DNA of 27,323 bases from Thiohalobacter sp. GTDB lineage: Bacteria > Pseudomonadota > Gammaproteobacteria > Thiohalobacterales > Thiohalobacteraceae. Shown in pieces: positions 7,493-15,986 of the stretch; the stretch's first letter is position 1, and each line of letters opens with the position of its first letter. Made by a program: the position numbers and the translations under genes. The notes beneath the pieces are model-generated. The model was not told where the DNA came from. It ran no database searches and worked only from the letters and a program-made list of their open reading frames with translations. The stretch spans positions 1 through 27,323 of the forward strand of contig JALVEM010000263.1 of the NCBI GenBank assembly GCA_027030825.1. The letters are read 5' to 3'.

Positions 7493-8959
7493 TCAACGGC
7501 TGCGCAGTTTCCTTCCCTGAACGGGGTACACGAGTGACAGCAGCTCGATCGATGCCTGACGATTCACCATCAGACTGACCAAAGGATAAGCCAGCATACC
7601 GGACAACACCAACAGCAGGAACCGTGCCATCACCTCCACTTGCTGCCCGAAAAGCATCCTCTCCGCGACAATCGCAACATACATGACAATTCCTGACATT
7701 AACGAGGGGGCCACCGCAGCAGCGAACTCGCCGATACCTATGCCGATCAGGGGGATCGAACGCATCAACATGACTGCAAACGCCAGCGGGTATGCAATGC
7801 ACCAGGCGACGACCACGCCCGTCAGCCCCCATCTCGTTCCGACAAGCACGGCCGACGGCACGATGATGCAGGCCAGCGAAAGATTGACGACATTGACATC
7901 CGGCCTGCCGACCGCCTTCACGGCCGTGGGGACATTGGCGCCCAGCATCTTCAGTGGCATGACCAGTGCCAGCAGCTGAATCGGCAGAACCACCTCTTGC
8001 CACTTGGCACCGAGCAACACGCTCACAGCCTCCGGTGCAACGGCCGATATGCCAAAGAACACGGGAACGGCAAAAACGGATATCAGACGCGTTGCCTTGA
8101 GAAAGGCGCTTCTGAAGCGTTCGCGATCATCCTGCAATGCGGAGAATGCCGGCAGACTCACCTGCGTCATGATCGCATTGAGCTTCTGCGAGGGGAGTGC
8201 TGCAAGCTGTCTGGCCACGGAATACAGTCCAAGTATCTCGTTGCCCAGTATGCGTCCTATGATGAAGATGTCCGATTCGGTATAGAGGTACCACAAGAGG
8301 CGTTCCAGCGTCACCCAGCCCCCGAACTTCGCGATTCCGAGGACACGCCCAAGTCGCGGGGTCGGGACCCTCAAATAGGGATACAGCAGATTGAGACCGA
8401 GCATGCGAACGAACATGCGCAGCAGATTTCCGTAGACGAGCGACCAGACCCCCTTCCCTACGAGCGCCAGATAGAGCGTGAACAGGCTGCCGACAATCGT
8501 CGATACCAGCTCGACAATCGCTCTGCGATTGAATTCCATACGCTTCTCGAGCATGGACTGGGGCACGATGGAAAGCGCCAGGAGAAAGAACTGCAACCCT
8601 ATCACGCGAACCACATCGATCAACCGTGGTTCACCGAAAAAGGACGCCAGCGGGATCGCAGCATGGTAGAGAACCACATAAAGCAGACCGTTGACGACGA
8701 GCGCCAGCGTATAGGCCTCTCGAACCAGCCCCTGATCGAGATCGCGTTTCTGGATCAGGGCGGCCCCCATGCCCATCTCGGCAAGCAGGTTGAGGAAGGT
8801 GATCACGGCCATCGCCATGGCCATCAATCCGTAATCCTCCGGCGCCAGCAGGCGTATGACGACGATCGTGATCACCCAGCTCGCGAGCTGGGACAACAGG
8901 CGGGCAGCCGCCATCCACTTCAGGGCGCTGACCACGCGCTGTCCCAGGCGATCATGCAT
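7493..8959 (-). CDS. Wzx-type oligosaccharide flippase (MATE/MOP superfamily)
   Basis: A polytopic membrane protein of 488 residues with about 12-14 hydrophobic segments. The N-terminal pattern ALKWMAAARLLSQLASW, followed by RLLAPEDYGLMAMAMAV and GMGAALIQKRDL, is characteristic of the polysaccharide_synt / Wzx family, which moves undecaprenyl-diphosphate-linked repeat units across the inner membrane. I place the start at the ATG at 8959, because it has an excellent GGAGGCG site 6-7 bases upstream and lies within ATGCATGA, giving an 8-bp overlap with the preceding glycosyltransferase stop. A longer version starting at 8986 would add nine residues and a 35-bp overlap and has no comparable ribosome-binding site. 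Context (two GT4 genes upstream, a ligase downstream) fits a Wzx-dependent export route. Confidence 0.87.
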   Translation of the reverse strand: MHDRLGQRVVSALKWMAAARLLSQLASWVITIVVIRLLAPEDYGLMAMAMAVITFLNLLAEMGMGAALIQKRDLDQGLVREAYTLALVVNGLLYVVLYHAAIPLASFFGEPRLIDVVRVIGLQFFLLALSIVPQSMLEKRMEFNRRAIVELVSTIVGSLFTLYLALVGKGVWSLVYGNLLRMFVRMLGLNLLYPYLRVPTPRLGRVLGIAKFGGWVTLERLLWYLYTESDIFIIGRILGNEILGLYSVARQLAALPSQKLNAIMTQVSLPAFSALQDDRERFRSAFLKATRLISVFAVPVFFGISAVAPEAVSVLLGAKWQEVVLPIQLLALVMPLKMLGANVPTAVKAVGRPDVNVVNLSLACIIVPSAVLVGTRWGLTGVVVAWCIAYPLAFAVMLMRSIPLIGIGIGEFAAAVAPSLMSGIVMYVAIVAERMLFGQQVEVMARFLLLVLSGMLAYPLVSLMVNRQASIELLSLVYPVQGRKLRSR

Positions 8960-10112
8960 GGCCCGCCTCCAGGCAGCGGCCTGCAATTTCCGTCACCCGT
9001 CTTGCATTCTCGACCCAGTCGAAGCCCGCATCCGCCAGACGCGCCCTGGCACCTCTGCCGAGCCTTTCGCGAAGGGCGTCATCCTCGCAGAGTCTGGCCA
9101 GCCCCTTGCCGAAGTCCTCGGACGAATCCGCATCGAAAAGAAGCGCCTCGGACTCGTGCCTCACGATCTCGCGTATGTTTCTCCTGTCAGGCGCAAGGAT
9201 CGCGCAGCCAGCGGCCATGTATTCGAAGATCTTGAGTGGCGAAGCATACTCGACGACGTCCGGCTGCAATGCAACATCGAAGGCACACACATAGCGCCTC
9301 ACATCTTCATGATCGACATAACCCGTGATGGTGAACCTCTCGCTCAGACCCAGACGCTTCGCACGCTGCTCGAGGCTCGACCTGACGGGGCCGTCACCCA
9401 CCAGAAGCAGATGCACGTCCCGTCTCGTCTCCTCCCGTGCCATGTAATCCAGCACTCTTTCCATCCCGTGCCACTCGCGGACAAAACCCGAGAAGCCGAG
9501 CACAAGAGCATTCTCCAGACCCAGCGCTCGCTTGGCCTCGATGCGGGATGGCGCCTGCTCCCAGTCGGATCGGCATATGCCATTGTGGATGACCGTCATC
9601 CGCTCTTGCGGCACACCAGTATCGGCAATGATTTCGGAAAGGACCCGTGTCACTGGAAAGAGATGCGTCGCATTCTTCCAGGAGAATCGTTCCGTCCATC
9701 TCGCAAGCGGCCTGCATGCCAGGCCGTCATAGCGACTGCGCTCCATGAACAGTGGCGCATTGACTTCGAGCAACAGGGGCAGCCTGGTCAGCCTCGCCGC
9801 CAGAACCCCGGCGATGAAGTTCAGGTTGTAGCGCTCATAGACGACATCGGGAGAATGTCTCCGAATAGCCCCCAATATCCGGAACAGGGCCGGAAGGTTG
9901 TAGCCGAACTCGAGCAGTTCATAGATGAACGAAGGCACGTGCCGTTTCAGCCAGTCGACAGCACCTGCCACCCCGCCATATTCCTCTTCCATGATCTCCG
10001 GCCCCACGATCACGACCTCGTGTCCCAGGGAACGGAGCGCCCGGATGAGCTCGCTCATGTGAACGTACTGCCCGTCCTTGGATGCGATCCTGTGATGAAA
10101 AAGAATCTTCAT
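8952..10112 (-). CDS. Glycosyltransferase family 4 protein
   Basis: The 386-residue cytosolic GT-B enzyme begins MKILFHHRIASKDGQYVH. Its C-terminal donor-binding half contains VLGFSGFVREWHGMERV, LLLVGDGP and SPLKIFEYMAAGCAILAP (about 291-308), with the family's Glu at about 297. GT4 enzymes are retaining and add nucleotide-activated sugars to the growing lipid-linked oligosaccharide on the inner face of the membrane. The sugar cannot be deduced. Exosortase A loci commonly carry one or more GT4 enzymes of this kind. The start ATG overlaps the upstream GT4 stop as ATGA, and its own stop overlaps the flippase start by 8 bp, so the three are translationally coupled. Confidence 0.88.
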   Translation of the reverse strand: MKILFHHRIASKDGQYVHMSELIRALRSLGHEVVIVGPEIMEEEYGGVAGAVDWLKRHVPSFIYELLEFGYNLPALFRILGAIRRHSPDVVYERYNLNFIAGVLAARLTRLPLLLEVNAPLFMERSRYDGLACRPLARWTERFSWKNATHLFPVTRVLSEIIADTGVPQERMTVIHNGICRSDWEQAPSRIEAKRALGLENALVLGFSGFVREWHGMERVLDYMAREETRRDVHLLLVGDGPVRSSLEQRAKRLGLSERFTITGYVDHEDVRRYVCAFDVALQPDVVEYASPLKIFEYMAAGCAILAPDRRNIREIVRHESEALLFDADSSEDFGKGLARLCEDDALRERLGRGARARLADAGFDWVENARRVTEIAGRCLEAGHA

Positions 10113-11314
10113 CTGCCCGCCAGCTCCGAAAATATCGTCAGCATCCCGCTGGTGGTTTCATCCCAGGAAAACCTTTCTGCATACCTGCGCGTCGCATCGC
10201 TCGATGGCATGTTTGCAAGAAGCCTCCTGATACCGCCGGCAAGTGCCTCCGGTGTCCGATCATCCACCAGCACACCGGCCTCGGGCGAGGCCACCACTTC
10301 CGGAACACCCCAGATGCTCGTGGCGACCACGGGAACGCCACAGGCCATGGATTCGAGCAGAACGTTCGGCCACCCCTCCCTGTCGGAGGCGAGAACCAGA
10401 ACATCCGCAGCCGAGTAATATTCGGCAAGCTCCCGATGAGGCACCTCTCCAGCAAAGACCACCCTGTCGGCAACCTGCAGATCGGCTGCATGCGCCTCGA
10501 GGCGCCTTCGCTCCGGTCCGTCGCCCACGATCAGAAGCTGCACATCGGGCTCGAGCCGTGCAAGTGCACCGATGACCAGATCATGCCCCTTTCTCCGGAT
10601 CAGATGCCCCACACTGATCAGTACCCTGCCATCCAGACCGAACCTCTCCCTGATCCGGCGTCCGTCGACCGGGCGAAACATTTCCAGATCGACACCGTTT
10701 CTCAGAACGTGGATTTTCTCGTCATCGATCCCGAGGCCGATCATTTCGTCCTTCAGCGCCCTGCAGACCGTGATCATCGCCGATGCCCTTCGGGCCGCCC
10801 ATCGTATCCAGGCCCTCGGTACCCTGTATCGCGGAATCAGATTGATGTCCGTTCCCCGGGCCGTGATCACGAGCGGTATCGACAGCCAGCCCGAGAGCAG
10901 GGCGGCCGCCACGCCGTCCGGGTAGAAGTAATGTGCATCGAGTACATCGACACCTCCCATCTCGTCGATGGCGCTTCTGACGGGTCCCAGGGTGGCCATC
11001 GCCATGAGCAACGGTGTCATGCTCATGCCAACCTTCGGAATCACCGGATACCGTGGATGGAGAATGCGTATCCCATGACGGGACTCCTCGTGGCAGACAC
11101 CGGCAAACTCGGCATAGCTCCCGAACCAGTCCGATCTGAACGGAAACCATGGAACCGGCGCGACCACCTGGATCCGGACCCGCCCTGTCCGGAGTGCATG
11201 CCTGAGCCGGTTCTCGACGAATACCCCATGCCGTGTCTGAATATCATTGGGATACAGAGTCGTGTACGTGAGCACTCGCAGCGGCCTGTCGCCACCTTTC
11301 TCCACGTTCACCAT
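10109..11314 (-). CDS. Glycosyltransferase family 4 protein
   Basis: The 401-residue GT-B protein has an N-terminal acceptor domain (RVLTYTTLYPNDIQTRHGVF, about 13-32) and a C-terminal donor domain with ISVGHLIRRKGHDLV, LLIVGDGPER and an EX7E element, E313 to E321, in DREGWPNVLLESMACGVPVV (311-330). These are standard GT4 features. It probably adds one sugar to the undecaprenyl-linked repeat unit before flipping. ATGGTGA at its start overlaps the sulfotransferase stop by 7 bp, and its own stop overlaps the next GT4 gene by 4 bp. It is distinct from the downstream GT4 in length and motifs, so the two probably make different linkages. Confidence 0.9.
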   Translation of the reverse strand: MVNVEKGGDRPLRVLTYTTLYPNDIQTRHGVFVENRLRHALRTGRVRIQVVAPVPWFPFRSDWFGSYAEFAGVCHEESRHGIRILHPRYPVIPKVGMSMTPLLMAMATLGPVRSAIDEMGGVDVLDAHYFYPDGVAAALLSGWLSIPLVITARGTDINLIPRYRVPRAWIRWAARRASAMITVCRALKDEMIGLGIDDEKIHVLRNGVDLEMFRPVDGRRIRERFGLDGRVLISVGHLIRRKGHDLVIGALARLEPDVQLLIVGDGPERRRLEAHAADLQVADRVVFAGEVPHRELAEYYSAADVLVLASDREGWPNVLLESMACGVPVVATSIWGVPEVVASPEAGVLVDDRTPEALAGGIRRLLANMPSSDATRRYAERFSWDETTSGMLTIFSELAGR

Positions 11315-12333
11315 CTGTCTCCGTATATCCTGCCCATGTGACTCCGCATCACCACATCATGAATCTGCCGTATCGTGTCCTCGTCCAGCTCGGTGCGCCA
11401 CTTGTTGGCGGATTCGCGAGGATTCTTGTAGATGCTGTAATACTTGTCGTTCTTCCTGCGCCCCGTCTGCAGGATGAATTCCTCGGTCTGGGAATGCCAT
11501 TCCAGATCACAGAATTCGAACAGCTCCCTCATCCGGTCCACCGGCTCGTCACAGATGTCCTCGTATCTGACCAGTCGATAGCCTGCCCTCTCCCGACAGC
11601 CCCTGAAGGCCTGCTCGTTGTAGAGCAACCACTTCCACGCCAGCCTCTGGACCGGCGTGGATTCCCTGAGCGTTTCCATGTCGACACCCAGACCCCTGGC
11701 CGTCTCCGAATCGACTATCTTCTCGAACAGTCCGTAATCCTCGCTGGACGGGGTCCGATCCCGGAAACGCCCCCGGGACTCCCCTCTGAGAACGGATGCG
11801 ATGAAACCACAGGGATGCCTGACGATGTGCACGCCGCGCGCACTTCCGACCGCATCGAGAAACAGAGGCAGTCTGCCCAGAGACTCGATCGACTTCCACA
11901 CCAGCCGCGCTCCGCTTCCGACAGGGTCACCCTCGGGAATGCGCGTGATATGCACGTTCGTCAGCTTCTCCGCAAGAAGCGCCGACATGATCGCCAGTCT
12001 GTACAGTCCCTGGCTCATGGGCGATCGCCACTGCTTGTTGAATATCGGCCTCTTGCCGCAGATCGAAGTGTTGCACGTGGCGGGAAGCCGTTCGATGTAT
12101 TCACGCGCCAGTCTGACCTGCTCCGTATCCCCGGCATCGGCGAAGGTCGGAATGCCCGTGATCCGATGCCAGCTGTCCGGCTCGTGTCGATACAGGACGC
12201 CGGGATGACTGTCGAACAGCTTGCCTATCCAGGTCGTGCCCGACCTGGGCAGCCCGAATGCCAGAATCGGCCTGTCGAGACCGTACCCGACAGAATCAGA
12301 CACCATGGTTACCGCCTCGACAGCCTCGTCCAT
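11308..12333 (-). CDS. PAPS-dependent sulfotransferase family protein
   Basis: The 341-residue protein carries the two PAPS-binding elements of sulfotransferases: the 5'-phosphosulfate loop GLPRSGTTW (27-35) and the 3'-phosphate element VRHPCGFIASVLRG (171-184), with R172 and S180 in the canonical places. Such enzymes move sulfate from PAPS to a hydroxyl or amine of a carbohydrate, lipid or protein. In this operon the natural target is a sugar of the exopolysaccharide repeat unit, which would make a sulfated polymer; that is inference. No signal peptide or clear membrane segment is seen, so it should act in the cytoplasm before flipping. An in-frame ATG at residue 10 is an alternative start, but GGGGA lies 6-7 bases before the listed ATG. 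Confidence 0.87.
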   Translation of the reverse strand: MDEAVEAVTMVSDSVGYGLDRPILAFGLPRSGTTWIGKLFDSHPGVLYRHEPDSWHRITGIPTFADAGDTEQVRLAREYIERLPATCNTSICGKRPIFNKQWRSPMSQGLYRLAIMSALLAEKLTNVHITRIPEGDPVGSGARLVWKSIESLGRLPLFLDAVGSARGVHIVRHPCGFIASVLRGESRGRFRDRTPSSEDYGLFEKIVDSETARGLGVDMETLRESTPVQRLAWKWLLYNEQAFRGCRERAGYRLVRYEDICDEPVDRMRELFEFCDLEWHSQTEEFILQTGRRKNDKYYSIYKNPRESANKWRTELDEDTIRQIHDVVMRSHMGRIYGDRW

Positions 12334-12407
12334 CGGTCATCCCCATTCACTCATCCTCGTTTCGACAATCCCGGTGCGCCTTCCTGCATGCCACAGGACG
12401 CACGATA

Positions 12408-13400
12408 CTATGCGAACACCTCGATGACGGAACGGGATGCAACCAGCACCGCCAACGAAGTGAAAAGTGCCCACAGAACTTCATTACGTGATGCTCCGAT
12501 ACCCACCCTGAACGATGCATTATCCGCACCAAACCGTCCCCTGTCCGACCACCAGGCACCGGCAACGGCGAGCAGAAGGATGATGACGACATAGAGCTGC
12601 CATCCATAGAGCACGTGATCCGCATAGGCAGACGATGCCAGCCCCCTCTCCTGAGCAAGAAGCATGATGCCGGTCACCCTGACGATATTGACGACAAGTG
12701 CCATGACCATGGCGACCGCCACGAACAACAGCCTTTTCGTAACGGTCCCGTAATAGACCCAGGCCATCGCCAGCATGATCACGGCCATGGCGATGAGGAA
12801 CCTGTATCCAGAGCAGGCTTCGGCAACCTCGAAATCCGCCACGGGCAGGCTGAGCAGTGTCCCGTCCCTGAACACGGGCACATTCAGGAGCTGCAGCATG
12901 GCTTCCGCACCCTGTGCGGTGATTGTCTGCAGGAAGGGCACGAGCCACTTGCCGTCGACGGGCACCGCCAGAAACATGTAGCCGATCGGGAAGATCATGC
13001 GTCTCGACACATCCTGACCGAAGAGAGCCAGCACGGAAAACGGGATGATCGAGACGACGCCGGCGTGCATGAATATGTTGAGATCCCACAGCCGGCCGAG
13101 TGCCCATACGGTCACCGCCAGCAGCAGCCCCAAGATCCCCCAGGCACTGGGCTTGAGCACCGCCCCGTCCAGTTTTCCTCTGGACAGGAACGCCAGCCAA
13201 AGGGCGATGGGCATGACCAGAAATCCATGCCGGTATTCCCCGGTCCTGTTCCAGGTCTGAATGAGAGAGCGGAAGGCGTCGGCATAGACGACGAATGCAG
13301 TCACGAGCAGGATGGCCCATGATGCGATACAGAGCCCGGCGGTGAATCGACCGTCAGAGGAATGCCCTGCCTGTTCCAGGTTCTGTATTCCTCGCACCAT
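12408..13400 (-). CDS. xrtA: Exosortase A (EpsH-like membrane cysteine protease/transpeptidase)
   Basis: The 330-residue inner-membrane protein has about eight hydrophobic segments and all three exosortase signature residues: Cys196 in EACSGYRF (194-201), Arg241 in NIVRVTG (238-244) and His262 in ADHVLYGW (260-267). The segment EYRHGFLVMPIALW (55-68) is also typical of exosortase A. Exosortases cleave the C-terminal PEP-CTERM signal of exported proteins, presumably passing them to another anchor. A substrate lies nearby at 17213-17983. The protein ends about 68 residues after the catalytic His and shows no EpsI domain, which in many exosortase A systems is fused or adjacent; none is seen in this window. 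It is separated from the kinase-like gene by about 90 bp containing only small hairpins. Confidence 0.93.
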   Translation of the reverse strand: MVRGIQNLEQAGHSSDGRFTAGLCIASWAILLVTAFVVYADAFRSLIQTWNRTGEYRHGFLVMPIALWLAFLSRGKLDGAVLKPSAWGILGLLLAVTVWALGRLWDLNIFMHAGVVSIIPFSVLALFGQDVSRRMIFPIGYMFLAVPVDGKWLVPFLQTITAQGAEAMLQLLNVPVFRDGTLLSLPVADFEVAEACSGYRFLIAMAVIMLAMAWVYYGTVTKRLLFVAVAMVMALVVNIVRVTGIMLLAQERGLASSAYADHVLYGWQLYVVIILLLAVAGAWWSDRGRFGADNASFRVGIGASRNEVLWALFTSLAVLVASRSVIEVFA

Positions 13401-13490
13401 TCATCCCGGATCACATTGGCCGAACGGCCGTGGAAATGGCGATTCCACCATGCGGCCCCGTCGCCACCGCAGACTGCGTGGATCGATGAT

Positions 13491-14300
13491 TCAGTAGGTT
13501 CCCTTGGCCTGCCAGATATTCTTGTTGAGCACCATTCCGATGGCCTTGTCCCTTTCCAGATATCCCAGCGCCTCCTGAATATCCTGCCGTGTCGTCTTTC
13601 CGGCCTCGACGACGACCGTGATCTGTCCGGCATGCTGTGCCAGCACCTTCGCCTGGCTCGATGCCAGCAGCGAAGTGGCATCGATGACGACGATGCGATC
13701 GTGATAGCGCTGGGAGAGCTCCGCGATGAGCCTGCGCATCCTGCCGCTCGTCAGGAGCTCGGTGCTCCTCGGGTTCCTTGCCTGTCCGGCCGGCAGGATC
13801 CTCAGACCCTCGACATTCGTCTTGACGATCACGTCTCGCAGGTCCTTGTCCTCTTCGGAGAGCACATCGAGCAGCCCCTCGTGATTCTCCAGACCGAATA
13901 CCCGTGACAACCCACGGTTTCTGATGTTTCCGTCGATCAGGAGAACGGTCGTGTCCAGCTCCATCGCGATGCTCATTGCAAGATTCACGGCCACGAAGGT
14001 CTTGCCCTCTCCCTCGAGCGCACTGGTCACCAGAACCACATTGGCATTGGGCAGATCGAGGCGTTCGTTTCTGCCGAGCGCCAGCTTGAGAATCGGCAGC
14101 TTCAGCATCCGGAATTCTTCCATGAGCTGCGCCGAGGCATGCTCCGGTGTCAGAAATCCGCGCTTGTGCAGCTTGTCGAGGTCGATCTCGTGAAATTCCG
14201 AGCCTTGACTCACATTCCCTGCCTCGCCCCCCGTTTCGGAATGTGAATCCGGCAGATGCTCGAACAGTTCCACCGCCTTTTCTATCGTGTTATCCGTCAT
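13491..14300 (-). CDS. XrtA-associated tyrosine-kinase homologue (CpsD/BY-kinase family)
   Basis: A P-loop protein of 269 residues with Walker A at ALEGEGKT (94-101). It belongs to the MinD-like BY-kinase family that normally works with a Wzz-type partner, here the next gene upstream. Two family motifs are altered: Walker A' reads LLIDGNIR (121-128) where DxDxR is usual, and Walker B reads VVIDATSLL (204-212) where D-x-P-P is usual. The tail has a single terminal tyrosine (Y269), not the tyrosine cluster expected for autophosphorylation. It may therefore bind nucleotide but phosphorylate poorly, acting as a regulator of chain length. I chose the ATG at 14300 because AGAGGA lies six bases upstream; a GTG at 14315 would extend it by five residues. 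Confidence 0.87.
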   Translation of the reverse strand: MTDNTIEKAVELFEHLPDSHSETGGEAGNVSQGSEFHEIDLDKLHKRGFLTPEHASAQLMEEFRMLKLPILKLALGRNERLDLPNANVVLVTSALEGEGKTFVAVNLAMSIAMELDTTVLLIDGNIRNRGLSRVFGLENHEGLLDVLSEEDKDLRDVIVKTNVEGLRILPAGQARNPRSTELLTSGRMRRLIAELSQRYHDRIVVIDATSLLASSQAKVLAQHAGQITVVVEAGKTTRQDIQEALGYLERDKAIGMVLNKNIWQAKGTY

Positions 14301-14334
14301 GGCATGTCCTCTCACGCGTACAGACGCCGATCCG

Positions 14335-15912
14335 TCACCCTGTGAGCATCATTCTTATCATCGTCACCAGCTCGAGAAACTTCTCCCGAGCACCACTGGT
14401 GAGCACCATGCTGTACATTGCCAGCAGCCCGCCCAGCGCCATGACCAGACCGGTCTTGTTCACGGACTGGATGTAGATGCTGCCGTCCTTCTCGATCGTG
14501 GAGATGCTGGCCAGTACAGGATGGCCCGATACCCGACCGAGCATGACCTTGTCATGGATGCGGGGGCGAATCTGGGTCAGCACGATGCCAACGAACATTC
14601 CCATGCCGATGGAGACGACCAGCACTGCCGTATTCAACAGTGTTCGCGGAGGCCATGTGGGAATCGAGGACACGATCGGCGGCTCGATGACCTTGAACTT
14701 GACCGTGTCACCGGACTTGTCGACGTTTTCGGAGATTCTCGCCGATTCCCGCCGCTCCACCAGCTCCTCGTAGTTTCTCTTGTTGATGTTGTAGTCGCGA
14801 TTGAGCCGCTTGTATTCCGTTTCGATCTGCGGCGAAAGCTTGGCGAGCTCCTCGAGCTTGCCGACACGCGCCCTGAATTCATCGACCCTCGCCCTCAAGG
14901 CGGCCACATTCGCATTGGCCTCGCTGAGCGATAACGCAAGCTCGGGCGGCAGATTGGCGCTCGTTTCCTCGGGTTCTCGCTCCATGAGCTCGGCCAGCTT
15001 CTCGAGTTCCTTCATGCGCTTGGCCTCGAGCTCGGCGATCATGTTTCTGAGCGTCTTGATTTCGGGATGCTCGTCCGTGTAGATGAGCGACAGATCGGCC
15101 AGCTGCTGTCGCAGCGCTTCCAGCCTGTCATCCACCGAGGTCCGGATCATGCCGGCCCCGCTGGCCACGGATGCCGCCGAGGAGGCTTTCTTGAAATCCC
15201 TCAACTGCTGCCTGATGGCGTTTCTGCGCAGCATGGCCTCCTTGAGCTCCAGTTCTGCCTGGCGCAGCTCCTTGCGCGTTTCCTCGAGCTTCTTGAAGAA
15301 GTCCCCGCCTTCCAGTATGTGAAGGTATTTCCTCCTGAACGCCGTCAGCCTGTCCTCGGCCTCCCTGAGCCGTCTCTCGTATTCCTCGATCTGGTTCTGC
15401 AGAAATTCCTTGGCGGAGTCCGTATCCTTGCGCGTATCACCGAGCATGGTCTCGATGAAGATGTCCAGCAGCACCTGCACCACGGCTCGCGCCTTCTCCG
15501 GATTTCCGTGCATGTAGGAAATCTCGTAGAGATTCTGCTGCTTGGAAAACTTGAGCTTGATGTCCTTGCCCAGTGCCCCGATCAGCCTGTCGAACTGTTC
15601 CGGCGCCAGGTCGCTGCTGTAGAGCCCCGACTTGATGGCGATCGCCTCCAGGTTGGGACGGCTCAGCAGCGCCTTGGTCATCAGCTGAATACGCTGATCG
15701 ATGTCCGTCTGGACCGCGAGCCCCTTGAGGAGAGGCCTCAACATGGATTCGGTGTCCACGTAGATCTTGGCGGTGGCCGTATACTTGTCCGGCAGCAACG
15801 CGACGCTGGCCCAGCCGATAACCGCCGTCAGCCAGGTCACCATCACGATCTGCCAGCGGTAGATCCACAGGGCACGCGCCTGGGAGTAGATCTGCTCGAA
15901 TATGTTCTGCAT
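14335..15912 (-). CDS. XrtA-system polysaccharide chain-length determinant (Wzz-like)
   Basis: The 525-residue inner-membrane protein has a first transmembrane helix at about 17-39 (following RALWIYRW) and a long periplasmic part with heptad-rich coiled coil (about 165-420, many Glu/Arg/Leu). The proline-containing motif PIVSSIPTWPPRTLLN leads into a second helix near 435-460, and a last hydrophobic stretch lies at about 490-508. This is the layout of Wzz/PCP co-polymerases that set polymer length and couple synthesis to export. The length and extra C-terminal segment match the exosortase A-associated chain-length family. It lies directly upstream of its usual kinase partner (34 bp gap) and downstream of the export lipoprotein gene. 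Confidence 0.92.
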   Translation of the reverse strand: MQNIFEQIYSQARALWIYRWQIVMVTWLTAVIGWASVALLPDKYTATAKIYVDTESMLRPLLKGLAVQTDIDQRIQLMTKALLSRPNLEAIAIKSGLYSSDLAPEQFDRLIGALGKDIKLKFSKQQNLYEISYMHGNPEKARAVVQVLLDIFIETMLGDTRKDTDSAKEFLQNQIEEYERRLREAEDRLTAFRRKYLHILEGGDFFKKLEETRKELRQAELELKEAMLRRNAIRQQLRDFKKASSAASVASGAGMIRTSVDDRLEALRQQLADLSLIYTDEHPEIKTLRNMIAELEAKRMKELEKLAELMEREPEETSANLPPELALSLSEANANVAALRARVDEFRARVGKLEELAKLSPQIETEYKRLNRDYNINKRNYEELVERRESARISENVDKSGDTVKFKVIEPPIVSSIPTWPPRTLLNTAVLVVSIGMGMFVGIVLTQIRPRIHDKVMLGRVSGHPVLASISTIEKDGSIYIQSVNKTGLVMALGGLLAMYSMVLTSGAREKFLELVTMIRMMLTG

Positions 15913-15986
15913 GTCGTTATTCTCGAAATATATCCGTGATCCGTTTTTCCGCGCCCGGTCAACCGGACACGTTCAGCGGCACCCGG

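Noticed and set aside
10082..12594. Long plus-strand frames of about 420 codons opposite the GT4 and sulfotransferase genes
   Set aside because: The minus-strand genes carry clear GT4 and sulfotransferase motifs and overlap each other as in an operon. The plus-strand translations show no motif.
13401..13490. Small hairpins (GGCC-GAAC-GGCC and TGGAA...TTCCA) between the kinase-like gene and xrtA
   Set aside because: The stems are only 4-5 bp and no T-tract follows, so they do not support a terminator or structured RNA.
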